DNA from: Deltaproteobacteria bacterium
GTDB taxonomy: Bacteria; Desulfobacterota; GWC2-55-46
Reading direction: 5' to 3'
Length of the DNA stretch: 64,000 bases
Assembly (NCBI GenBank): GCA_019912665.1
Contig: JAIOIE010000022.1
Coordinates: forward strand, 1-64,000
A program made the position numbers and the translations under genes. Positions 9,403 through 17,351 of this stretch are shown piece by piece; within the stretch, counting starts at the first letter, position 1, and every line of letters begins with the position of its first letter. The notes beneath the pieces were generated by a model that saw only the letters and a program-made list of their open reading frames with translations, was not told the origin of the DNA and made no database searches.

Positions 9403-9535
9403 GGCAACCTCTAAAATTAGAGATTTTCCCCGCAATCAAGGAAGGCCGGGAATAAAAAGCGGAGCATATATGGAAATATGTGAGCATTTTTTATTTCCAG
9501 GCTTGACGCAGGTCCGGGGAAAAGATCAATTTTAG
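9403..9535. repeat. Palindromic dispersed element, copy 3, in the ppdK leader
   Basis: The left terminus GGCAACCTCTAAAATTAGA is intact, and the central hairpin (GGAATAAAAAGCGGAGCAT with its complementary AT-rich arm) is present. The right terminus stops after CAATTTTAG, and the final AGGTTGCC is missing. The sequence runs straight into the ppdK ribosome-binding site (CCGGAGG, about 9545-9551), so the element abuts the translation start region. Confidence 0.85.
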
Positions 9536-9560
9536 CGACATATACCGGAGGATATTTCTT

Positions 9561-12290
9561 ATGGCCAAGAAATACGTCTACTTTTTCGGCGGCGGAAAGG
9601 CCGAAGGCAGGGGGGACATGAAGGACCTCCTCGGAGGCAAGGGCGCCGGTCTCGCGGAGATGACGAACATCGGTCTACCCGTGCCTGCCGGCTTCACCAT
9701 CACCACCGAAGTCTGCGATTATTTCTACAAGAACGACCGGAAATACCCCCAGGGCTTCCATATTGAGCTCGAAAAGAACATAAAGAGGCTTGAGAGGCTC
9801 ACCGGCAAGAAGGTCGGCGACCCGGAGGACCCGCTCCTCGTTTCCGTCCGCTCGGGCGCGGCAAGGTCCATGCCCGGCATGATGGAGACAATCCTCAACC
9901 TCGGCCTTAACGACTCCTCGGTCGAAGGGCTCGCAAAGAAAACGGGGAACAGGAGGTTCGCCCTCGACGCCTACAGGCGCTTCATAACCATGTACGGCTC
10001 TACGGCGATGGGGGTGCCGAGGCACAGGTTCGATTACGAGTTCGACGACATAAAGGAGAGGAAGACCAGGCTCAGGCTCCACATACCCAGGTCCCGCCCG
10101 GTGCTCGATACCGACGTAAACGAGCAGGAACTGGAAGAGCTCATACCGCGCCTGAAGAAGGTCTACGAGGAGCACACGAAAAAGCCCTTCCCGCAGGAAT
10201 CAAAGGCGCAGCTCGAGGGCGCGATAAACGCCGTCATCGGCTCGTGGATGGCGGAAAAGGCAGTTACATACAGGAGGGTCGAGAAGATAAACGGCCTGCT
10301 TGGGACCGCCGTGAACATCGTCCAGATGGTCTTCGGCAACATGGGCGAGAATTCGGGCACCGGCGTCTGCTTCACGAGGGAGCCGAATACCGGCGATAAT
10401 ATTTTCTACGGCGACCTCCTGATGAACGCGCAGGGCGAGGACGTGGTAGCCGGCATAAGGACGCCGCTACACCTATCCGATCTCCAGAAGCGCATGCCCA
10501 AGGTCTACAAGGAGCTCCTTGAAGTCAGGAAAAAGCTCGAACGGCACTATAAAGACATGCAGGACATAGAGTTCACCATAGAGACAGGGAAACTCTACAT
10601 CCTCCAGACAAGGGCCGGGAAACGCTCCCCCATGGCGGCCTTCCGGATAGCCGTGGACATGGTGAAGGAGAAGCTCATAACCAAGAAGGACGCGATACTC
10701 AGGATATCCGACAAGGATATCGAGGGGCTCTTCTACCCCGTAATAGACCCCAAGATACCAATAGAGACCCTCCAGCAGAACCTCTTCGCCACAGGCATAG
10801 CCGCCGTGCCCGGAGCGGCCACGGGCTCGATAGTCTTCACCGCCAAGGACGCCGAGGACCGGACCGCCGAGGGCAAGGCCGTTATCCTCGTAAGGAAAGA
10901 GACGAGCCCCGAGGACGTGGGCGGAATGCACGCGGCAAAGGGCATACTCACCGCCACCGGCGGCAAGACCTCCCACGCGGCGGTCGTCGCAAGGGGATGG
11001 GGCAAGTGCTGCATAGTCGGATGCGAGGACCTGAACATAGACTACAACGCCAAGACCGTCACCGTCGGGAGGACCGTCCTCAAGGAGGGTGACCACATTA
11101 CCATAAACGGCTCGACCGGCGAGGTCTTCAAGGCCTCCATGAACCTCATAAAGCCGGAGCTGCCGGAGGCCTACCACACGCTCATGCGGTGGGCTGACGA
11201 GACCCGGAGCCTCAAGGTCCGCACGAACGTCGATACTCCCTATGACGCCGAGAACGCGATAAGGCTCGGGGCCGAGGGCATAGGCCTTTGCAGGACCGAG
11301 CACATGTTCTTCGACACCGAAGAGCGGAGGCTCGCCATCCAGCGGATGATAATCTCGGAAGACCAGAAGACCAGGAAGAAGTCCCTCTACGAGCTCCTGC
11401 CTTTCCAGAGAAAGGACTTCGTGGGCATATTCAGGGCCATGGACGGAAAACCCGTTACAATAAGGCTTATAGACCCGCCGCTCCATGAGTTCGTTCCCCA
11501 TACCGAGAGCGAGCAGAAGCAGCTCGCGAACAAGCTCAAGGTGCCCTTCCATCAGGTAAAGCGCCGGATAGAGCGCCTGCATGAGGCGAACCCCATGCTC
11601 GGGCACAGGGGCTCCAGGCTCCTCATCACCTACAGGGAGATCCTCGACATGCAGGTCCGCGCCATAATAGAGGCCGCCTGCGACTGCAAGAGGAAGAGGA
11701 TAAAGGTATTCCCCGAGATAATGCTCCCACTCATAATAGACGCCAAGGAACTTCAGATACTCGCGGCAAGGGCCAGGGAAATAGCATCCGATGTAATGCG
11801 GGAGCAGGAGATAACGGTAGAGTTCCTGATCGGCACCATGATAGAGGTGCCGAGGGCCGCGCTCCTGGCCGACCAGATAGCGGAGCAAGCGGACTTCTTC
11901 TCATTCGGCACGAACGACCTCACGCAGATGACCCTCGGCATGTCCAGAGACGACGCGGGCAGGTTCCTGCCGGACTACATAGACGAGAAGAAGACCGGGA
12001 TACTGAAGGGCGACCCCTTCCAGTCCATTGACCAGGACGGGGTCGGGTTTCTCATAAAGCTCGCGATAATGAAGGGCAGGGCGAAAAAGGAGAAGCTCAA
12101 GATAGGCATCTGCGGCGAGCACGGCGGCGACCCGGATTCCGTCAGGTTCTGCCATCTGAACTATTTCGATTACGTCTCGTGCTCTCCTTTCAGGGTCCCC
12201 ATAGCGAGACTCGCGGCCGCGCAAGCCGAGATACGGCATCCCATGCCAGCCAAGGGCAAGCGCCAGGTCACGATGAAGATAGTAGGATAA
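9561..12290 (+). CDS. ppdK: Pyruvate, phosphate dikinase
   Basis: PPDK reversibly converts pyruvate, ATP and phosphate to phosphoenolpyruvate, AMP and pyrophosphate, and in anaerobes can run towards either gluconeogenesis or glycolysis. The 909-residue length is typical. It has an N-terminal nucleotide-binding region (GGKGAGLAEMTNIGLPVPAGF is the characteristic opening, residues about 26-46), the central swivelling phosphohistidine motif GGKTSHAAVVARG near residue 471, and the C-terminal TIM-barrel with GICGEHGGDP near 852 holding the catalytic Cys. The ATG at 9561 follows CCGGAGG. The gene is monocistronic, with a good terminator at 12308. The usual regulatory kinase/phosphatase partner gene is not nearby. 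Confidence 0.97.
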   Translation: MAKKYVYFFGGGKAEGRGDMKDLLGGKGAGLAEMTNIGLPVPAGFTITTEVCDYFYKNDRKYPQGFHIELEKNIKRLERLTGKKVGDPEDPLLVSVRSGAARSMPGMMETILNLGLNDSSVEGLAKKTGNRRFALDAYRRFITMYGSTAMGVPRHRFDYEFDDIKERKTRLRLHIPRSRPVLDTDVNEQELEELIPRLKKVYEEHTKKPFPQESKAQLEGAINAVIGSWMAEKAVTYRRVEKINGLLGTAVNIVQMVFGNMGENSGTGVCFTREPNTGDNIFYGDLLMNAQGEDVVAGIRTPLHLSDLQKRMPKVYKELLEVRKKLERHYKDMQDIEFTIETGKLYILQTRAGKRSPMAAFRIAVDMVKEKLITKKDAILRISDKDIEGLFYPVIDPKIPIETLQQNLFATGIAAVPGAATGSIVFTAKDAEDRTAEGKAVILVRKETSPEDVGGMHAAKGILTATGGKTSHAAVVARGWGKCCIVGCEDLNIDYNAKTVTVGRTVLKEGDHITINGSTGEVFKASMNLIKPELPEAYHTLMRWADETRSLKVRTNVDTPYDAENAIRLGAEGIGLCRTEHMFFDTEERRLAIQRMIISEDQKTRKKSLYELLPFQRKDFVGIFRAMDGKPVTIRLIDPPLHEFVPHTESEQKQLANKLKVPFHQVKRRIERLHEANPMLGHRGSRLLITYREILDMQVRAIIEAACDCKRKRIKVFPEIMLPLIIDAKELQILAARAREIASDVMREQEITVEFLIGTMIEVPRAALLADQIAEQADFFSFGTNDLTQMTLGMSRDDAGRFLPDYIDEKKTGILKGDPFQSIDQDGVGFLIKLAIMKGRAKKEKLKIGICGEHGGDPDSVRFCHLNYFDYVSCSPFRVPIARLAAAQAEIRHPMPAKGKRQVTMKIVG

Positions 12291-12307
12291 AGCATCAAAA
12301 CCGGAAG

Positions 12308-12346
12308 AAAGAGGGGGCGTTCTTAAGGCTCGCCCCCTCTTTTTTA
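12308..12346 (+). terminator. Rho-independent terminator after ppdK
   Basis: The 12-bp stem AAAGAGGGGGCG/CGCCCCCTCTTT surrounds an 11-base loop and is followed by a T tract, 18 bp past the ppdK stop. Confidence 0.9.
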
Positions 12347-12563
12347 TTTTCGCATTTTTATTTTGGTAAATGACTCTGCATTTTATCTCCCGTACCACTC
12401 TATTCAGGGCATCCCTCCCTGCCAGAAGAACCCGATGAAATATCCTGCCGCAAGCAGCAATGTGTTCAACCCTTTAGGGGATAAACTGGAAGTTTTCTTA
12501 TTTAATGAATAAGATATTGTATTTTAAGGGGAAAATAATATAAAGTCTGGCAGGGGTGAGTAG

Positions 12564-13883
12564 TTGTCGTTCATACTTCTATATCTTGCCATCTGGACCG
12601 TAGTCGTACTTATCGCCGCATCCCTTGTCGTCGTGCTTGCGCGAAGGATGTACATGACGCGCAAGTACAGGCGCCTGGATAGCGAAAGGGAGAGGTTTGC
12701 GCCGCTCCTTACGCACTTGAGCGCGGGCAGGCACGTTGAGGATACGGAGCCCTATTCGCATAAGCCAGGCTCTCCTGCATGGACGGCCGTCGAGGAGGTC
12801 CTTTTCAGGGTCCTGAATTCCGAAACTGGCAGGGACGAGGCCGCAAGGCTTTTCGAGTCTCTTGGATATGCGCGCCATTACATACGAAAACTCAAGAACG
12901 GGAACAGGTGGGAGCGGGCGCTCGCTGCCGAGAAGCTAGGTGAGATAAGATATACGGCCGCGGTCCCGCACCTGCTGGAGGCCATGGGCAGCAGGAGAAG
13001 GGACCTGAAGCTCATGGCGGTCAACGCTCTCGGCGCGATAAGGGACGAGGGCGCGATACCCCACCTGATTACGATGCTCAAGCACACCCTTGCCCGCGAG
13101 GAGGAGGTCTCGGTACGAGTCCTTAAATCCGCCATCATCTCCTTCGGCCCGGCGGTCCTCCGAGAACTTCTTCTGGAACTGAAGAACCCGGATTGGCGCG
13201 TGCGCGCGGCCATGCTCGACATCATCGGGGAGATCGGGGACAGGGGCGCGGCCCCCGAGCTTACGCGCATGCTCTCCGATCCGGAGCACGAGGTAAGGGC
13301 CAAGGCGGCAAAGGGCCTTGGGAAGCTCCGGCACAGGGATGCCGTTCCGGAACTCATCCGGGGGCTGAACGACGAGGACTGGGTAACTCGCCTCCATAGC
13401 GCCAGGGCGCTCGGTCTTATCGGGGACGGGTCTGCGCTCATGCCCCTCAAGGACTCGGTCTGCGACAGGAACTGGCAGGTCAGGGCAGCGGCCTCCGAGT
13501 CCCTCCTCCGGCTCGGGAAAAAGGGCTATGTCGAGCTCCTCAATATCTTCCTCGACATTCCGGACAAGTACGCAAAGGACCAGGCCCTCGACGACCTCTG
13601 CAGGGCCGGCGTGTACAAAAACCTGGTCTCAATGCTCGAAGGCAGGCCCCGCCCCCTGGACCCGGAGCAGGGGGCGGAAGACAGGAACGAGATCAGGGAA
13701 GACTGCCTCCTCGAAATGGCGGGAATACTTTCGACCCTGAGCCAGTGGAGGCTCGAAAATGAGCTCTACGCACTTTCAGGAGGCGCCTCAGGCGTAAGGG
13801 ACGAAGGCGTCGAAAAGGCCCGTGACATGATCCTGGCGCTCCGGGGCCGCCCGGCCGGAGAGGCCGGAGCCTTGAGCCGATAG
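12564..13883 (+). CDS. Membrane-anchored HEAT-repeat protein of a GT2/YaiO operon
   Basis: The 439-residue protein begins with a hydrophobic helix (residues about 4-27) followed by a basic stretch (RRMYMTRKYRR), so the body is probably cytoplasmic. From about residue 110 to 330 there are tandem HEAT/PBS-lyase-type units such as LGEIRYTAAVPHLLEAM, LGAIRDEGAIPHLITML and LGLIGDGSALMPLKDSV. Such repeats make protein-binding solenoids. I chose the TTG at 12564 because GGGGTG precedes it at normal spacing and the frame has no better start. The GT2 gene starts 8 bases after its stop, so the two are surely co-transcribed. The inferred role is a scaffold or regulator of the synthase. It is not a lyase, since no catalytic partner is present. 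Confidence 0.8.
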   Translation: MSFILLYLAIWTVVVLIAASLVVVLARRMYMTRKYRRLDSERERFAPLLTHLSAGRHVEDTEPYSHKPGSPAWTAVEEVLFRVLNSETGRDEAARLFESLGYARHYIRKLKNGNRWERALAAEKLGEIRYTAAVPHLLEAMGSRRRDLKLMAVNALGAIRDEGAIPHLITMLKHTLAREEEVSVRVLKSAIISFGPAVLRELLLELKNPDWRVRAAMLDIIGEIGDRGAAPELTRMLSDPEHEVRAKAAKGLGKLRHRDAVPELIRGLNDEDWVTRLHSARALGLIGDGSALMPLKDSVCDRNWQVRAAASESLLRLGKKGYVELLNIFLDIPDKYAKDQALDDLCRAGVYKNLVSMLEGRPRPLDPEQGAEDRNEIREDCLLEMAGILSTLSQWRLENELYALSGGASGVRDEGVEKARDMILALRGRPAGEAGALSR

Positions 13884-13891
13884 CTCTGTAT

Positions 13892-15337
13892 ATGGAAATT
13901 GGACTGACGCTCATATCCTGGTTCAATTATTTCGTCCTGGCGTACTATTTCGCCGCGAACGGGGTCTATCTCCTCCTCCTCGTGCTCGCGTCCGGCATGG
14001 TCCTTACTCATCTTTCCCGGCTCGAGTACGGCAGGTACCAGAAATCCATACACCATTCGGTTGCGCCCCCCGCAAGCGTCATAATGGCCGCCCATAACGA
14101 GGAGGCCAATATCGTCGAGTCTGTAAGATCGCTTCTGAATCTCGAATACCCGGGCTACGAGGTCATAGTAGTAAACGACGGCTCAAAGGATTCGACCCTC
14201 GAAAGCCTCATAAAGGGCTTCGGACTTTCAAGGAACAACGTCATATACCGCCAGACCCTCCCTACGAGCAGGGTGAAGGGATTCTACCTCAATCCCGCCT
14301 TTCCGAAGCTCATAGTGGTCGATAAGGAGCACGGGGGCAAAGCCGACTCCCTGAACGTGGGCATAAACGTATCGAGGGCGCCTTACTTCTGCTCGGTCGA
14401 CGCCGACTCCGTGCTCGAGGAGAGCGCCATTACGAGGCTAATGCGCCCCATCATAGAGGAACCGGAGCTGGTGAGGGCGACGGGCGGCATCGTAAGGATA
14501 GCGAACGGCTCCGAGGTCGCGGCAGGCAGGGTCGCTCAAGTCAAGCTCCCAACGGACTCTCTTTCGAGATTCCAGATTGTCGAGTACATCCGGAGCTTCC
14601 TCTTCGGGCGGGCGGGCTTGAGCCAGCTTAATTCTCTCCTCATAATATCCGGCACCTTTTCCATGTTCCACAAGAAGACGGTCCTGGCGGTCGGCGGCTA
14701 CCTCAGGGAGACCGTGGCGGAGGACATGGAACTGGTTGTGCGGCTCCATAAATACCTGAGGGAGCAGGGCGAAAGGTACAGGATCAACTTCGTTCCCGAT
14801 CCCATATGCTGGACCGAGGCGCCCAAGGACCTCCGGACCCTGAGGAAGCAGAGGAGGAGGTGGCACGTCGGGCTTGCCGAGACCCTTTACATCTATCGCG
14901 GCATGCTCTTTAACCCGCGGTACGGACGCATAGGGCTCTTCGCCCTCCCCTATCAGCTCGGCGTCGAGCTCCTGGGACCGGTCATCGAGGTCGCGGGCTA
15001 CTTCGTGGTCACGGTCTCTTTCCTTGCCGGATTCGTGAACGAGGGCTTCTTCGCGCTCTTTCTTCTCATGGCCGTGCTCGTGGGGATATTCTTCTCTATT
15101 GCGGCGCTCTTCCTCGAGGAGCTTTCATACAGGAGGTACCAGCGGTCGCGTGACGTGCTTACGCTCCTCCTTTACGGCGTGATAGAGAACTTCGGGTACA
15201 GGCAGCTCCTCGCGTTCTGGAGGACCGGGGCCGTGCTATCGTTCCTCTTCAAAAAAGAGAGTAAGTGGGATTATGTGAGGAAGACGGGGTTCAACGCCCC
15301 GCAGGAAAGGCTCGACAATAAGGCACAAAATCCATGA
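13892..15337 (+). CDS. Processive-type family 2 glycosyltransferase (membrane polysaccharide synthase)
   Basis: This 481-residue membrane protein has an N-terminal TM helix or pair (about 5-40), a cytosolic GT-A domain and three or more C-terminal TM helices (about 345-420). GT2 landmarks: SVIMAAHNEEANI near residue 67 and VVNDGSKDST near 96 (nucleotide binding), a DADS motif near 170 (DxD type), EDMELVVRLH near 276 (catalytic base Asp) and RKQRRRWHVG near 320, the QxxRW-like motif of processive synthases such as BcsA, NodC and PgaC. The sugar cannot be read from the sequence. Its neighbours, a HEAT protein before and a YaiO-type outer-membrane protein 16 bp after, suggest synthesis and export of an exopolysaccharide. 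Confidence 0.88.
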   Translation: MEIGLTLISWFNYFVLAYYFAANGVYLLLLVLASGMVLTHLSRLEYGRYQKSIHHSVAPPASVIMAAHNEEANIVESVRSLLNLEYPGYEVIVVNDGSKDSTLESLIKGFGLSRNNVIYRQTLPTSRVKGFYLNPAFPKLIVVDKEHGGKADSLNVGINVSRAPYFCSVDADSVLEESAITRLMRPIIEEPELVRATGGIVRIANGSEVAAGRVAQVKLPTDSLSRFQIVEYIRSFLFGRAGLSQLNSLLIISGTFSMFHKKTVLAVGGYLRETVAEDMELVVRLHKYLREQGERYRINFVPDPICWTEAPKDLRTLRKQRRRWHVGLAETLYIYRGMLFNPRYGRIGLFALPYQLGVELLGPVIEVAGYFVVTVSFLAGFVNEGFFALFLLMAVLVGIFFSIAALFLEELSYRRYQRSRDVLTLLLYGVIENFGYRQLLAFWRTGAVLSFLFKKESKWDYVRKTGFNAPQERLDNKAQNP

Positions 15338-15353
15338 TTCAAGGAGCCGTTCG

Positions 15354-16874
15354 ATGGACATTGAAAAGCGCGCGGGCTTCATGTCTGCAATCCTTGCCAT
15401 TTTTCTGGTCTTCGCCTCAATAGGGGCTTTTACCCCGGGGCAGGCCTTCGGGGAAGGGCCGGAAACGCCGGCCATGGAGCATAGGAAGGCAGGTGATGGA
15501 CTGGCTCAAAAAGAGGACTACAGGGGCGCTGCCGGGGAATACGCAAAGGCGCTGTCCATTTCACGGAACGCATTTACGCGGGATGAGCGGACCAGGATGG
15601 CTGTAATCATGTCCTGGGGAGGCGACCTTCAGGGCGCAATCAACGAGCTTTCGATTCTCAGGGAAGAGGAACCGTCAACCGAGGTGCTTAAGCCGCTTGC
15701 AAGGGTCCTTTCATGGGCCGAGAGGCTCGAAGAGGCCGCCTCCGGGATAGACGCCGCGCTCGCGCTCGCGCCGGGCGACAGGGAATCCCTGGTAATAAAA
15801 GGGAACATATTGAGATGGCAGGGCAGATTTCAGGAGGCCATCTCCGCATACGAGGAGGTCCTTGCGGGCGGCGAGGACTTCGACGCGCGGGTAGGCCTCT
15901 CATACGCGCTCCTGGGGAGCGGAAAGATGAAAGCGGCAGCCGAAAGCGTGAAAGGGCTTAAGCCGGGGTACGAAGCTCAGGAAAAGGAGCTTGAGAGTCT
16001 CAAGCGCGCCCTGAGAGGGGCCGCAGCACCCGGCTTCGACGCCGTCTCAAGCTATTACGGCGACTCGGACTCGAACCGGGTATCCAGGTACGCTCTAGTC
16101 TATTCCTTCCCGGTTTTCAGCCACCGGGCGGCTCTCGGCTTAAGGAGCGCAAGGGCCAGGGATGACTTCCGCCGAAACGACGCCGAGGCGTCCCATCTTT
16201 CCGTTACAGGCAGGCTTTTCGAGGCCCTTACAGCCGGTGCAGGCGCAGGGGTCGTCTCAATGGGCGGGAGCCGCTTTCTGACAGGCCATATCAGCGCCTC
16301 CGGGAAATTGAACGGCTGGGACATATCTGCAAGCGTCTCGAAAGACGCCCTCACGGACACGGCCCTCCTCATAGAGAACCGGATAAGGCTCGCTGACTAT
16401 TCGGCTGCCGCTTCAAGGGCGTACGGCAAGGCGAGCCTTAACGGAGCCGTAAGCTTAAGGCGCTATTCGGACGACAACTCGGCAGTAGACCTGAGCATAA
16501 CCCCGATGTACGCATTGAGGCCCGGCAACCCGAGGATAGATATCGGCTACAGGTTAAGATACCTCGATTTCGATAGGCAGGCCGCAAACGGGTACTTCGA
16601 CCCGGATTGGTTCGTATCCCACCAGGTCCTGGCGGCCTTGCGCTGCGAGAAAGAGGCTTTATACGCGGTTTTAGAGCCCTACCTGGGCTATCAGTCTTTT
16701 AAGAGAAATGCCGGTGAAGATAACGACTTCTTCTGGGGAGGCACGGGGGCCGTGGGTATCAAGGCGGGCAGGGCCGCTCTGGAGCTACGGGCAGAGGGCG
16801 GGAATTACGCGGTAGGGAGCGCCGCGGGGTTCAATTACTATACGGCAGGGCTTAAACTTATCCTGGCTTTATAG
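15354..16874 (+). CDS. TPR plus outer-membrane beta-barrel protein, YaiO-like
   Basis: The 506-residue protein has an N-terminal signal peptide (hydrophobic about 10-28, cleavage near AFG/EGP), then TPR-like helical repeats from about 40 to 215 (KAGDGLAQKEDYRGAAGEYAKA, GRFQEAISAYEEVL). A C-terminal domain from about 225 has the alternating hydrophobic/aromatic strands of a beta-barrel (VSRYALVYSFPVFSHRAAL, YRLRYLDF, LRAEGGNYAVGS) and ends in a strand. This is the layout of the YaiO family and a smaller version of the TPR-plus-porin layout of PgaA and BcsC, which pass polysaccharide through the outer membrane. AAGGAG precedes the ATG. It is the third gene of the HEAT-GT2 operon. Confidence 0.83.
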   Translation: MDIEKRAGFMSAILAIFLVFASIGAFTPGQAFGEGPETPAMEHRKAGDGLAQKEDYRGAAGEYAKALSISRNAFTRDERTRMAVIMSWGGDLQGAINELSILREEEPSTEVLKPLARVLSWAERLEEAASGIDAALALAPGDRESLVIKGNILRWQGRFQEAISAYEEVLAGGEDFDARVGLSYALLGSGKMKAAAESVKGLKPGYEAQEKELESLKRALRGAAAPGFDAVSSYYGDSDSNRVSRYALVYSFPVFSHRAALGLRSARARDDFRRNDAEASHLSVTGRLFEALTAGAGAGVVSMGGSRFLTGHISASGKLNGWDISASVSKDALTDTALLIENRIRLADYSAAASRAYGKASLNGAVSLRRYSDDNSAVDLSITPMYALRPGNPRIDIGYRLRYLDFDRQAANGYFDPDWFVSHQVLAALRCEKEALYAVLEPYLGYQSFKRNAGEDNDFFWGGTGAVGIKAGRAALELRAEGGNYAVGSAAGFNYYTAGLKLILAL

Positions 16875-16899
16875 CCGCGCTCTCAAAAACGCGCAGCCC

Positions 16900-17256
16900 T
16901 CAGCCCATCTCCTCTTCTATCCTCTCTACTGCCCTCTTCGATTCGAAGAGGGCCTTTCCCATTGGCCGGTCGCTGCCGAGCGCGACCACAAGGCAGTAGC
17001 CTTCCTTCACGGTCGATATGGCGAGCTTGGCCTTGTCCGTCGTTATAGCCAGGTGCTTCACATCCTGCCGGTCGTGGCGGGAGGCGGCCTCCTTGACTAT
17101 GTCTAGGATAATCTCATGATGGGCGCCGATGAGGTCTATATTGACGTCCCTGGAAGCCGCCCAGGATGCGACAATCTCTCCGTCCCAGTCTATGAGGATC
17201 GCGCCGTTGGCTCCGGCGCTCATTGAGAGGTCTTCGAGTATGCTGTCAAATGCCAT
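16900..17256 (-). CDS. Roadblock/LC7 domain protein
   Basis: This 118-residue single-domain protein belongs to the roadblock/LC7 superfamily. It shows SAGANGAILIDWDGEIVAS near residues 12-30 (first strand pair), a central long helix and HLAITTDKAKLAIS followed by EGYCLVVALG. Relatives such as MglB act as regulators or GAPs for small Ras-like GTPases and control polarity. No MglA-type GTPase is in this window. It lies 95 bp downstream of smc on the same strand and may be co-transcribed. The YaiO-like gene ends 25 bp away from the other side, with no obvious terminator between. Confidence 0.85.
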   Translation of the reverse strand: MAFDSILEDLSMSAGANGAILIDWDGEIVASWAASRDVNIDLIGAHHEIILDIVKEAASRHDRQDVKHLAITTDKAKLAISTVKEGYCLVVALGSDRPMGKALFESKRAVERIEEEMG

Positions 17257-17351
17257 TTCTTTTCTCTTGCGTTCCGACCAATATGCTTTTCAGGGGGTCT
17301 CTTCCTGGGGGGCCGGTATGCGTTCCTTCACACGCGGGGCATGCCGGGGTA

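Noticed and set aside
10473-11888. 471-codon open frame antisense to ppdK
   Set aside because: It is a shadow of ppdK, explained by high GC at third codon positions. No ribosome-binding site or recognisable domain.
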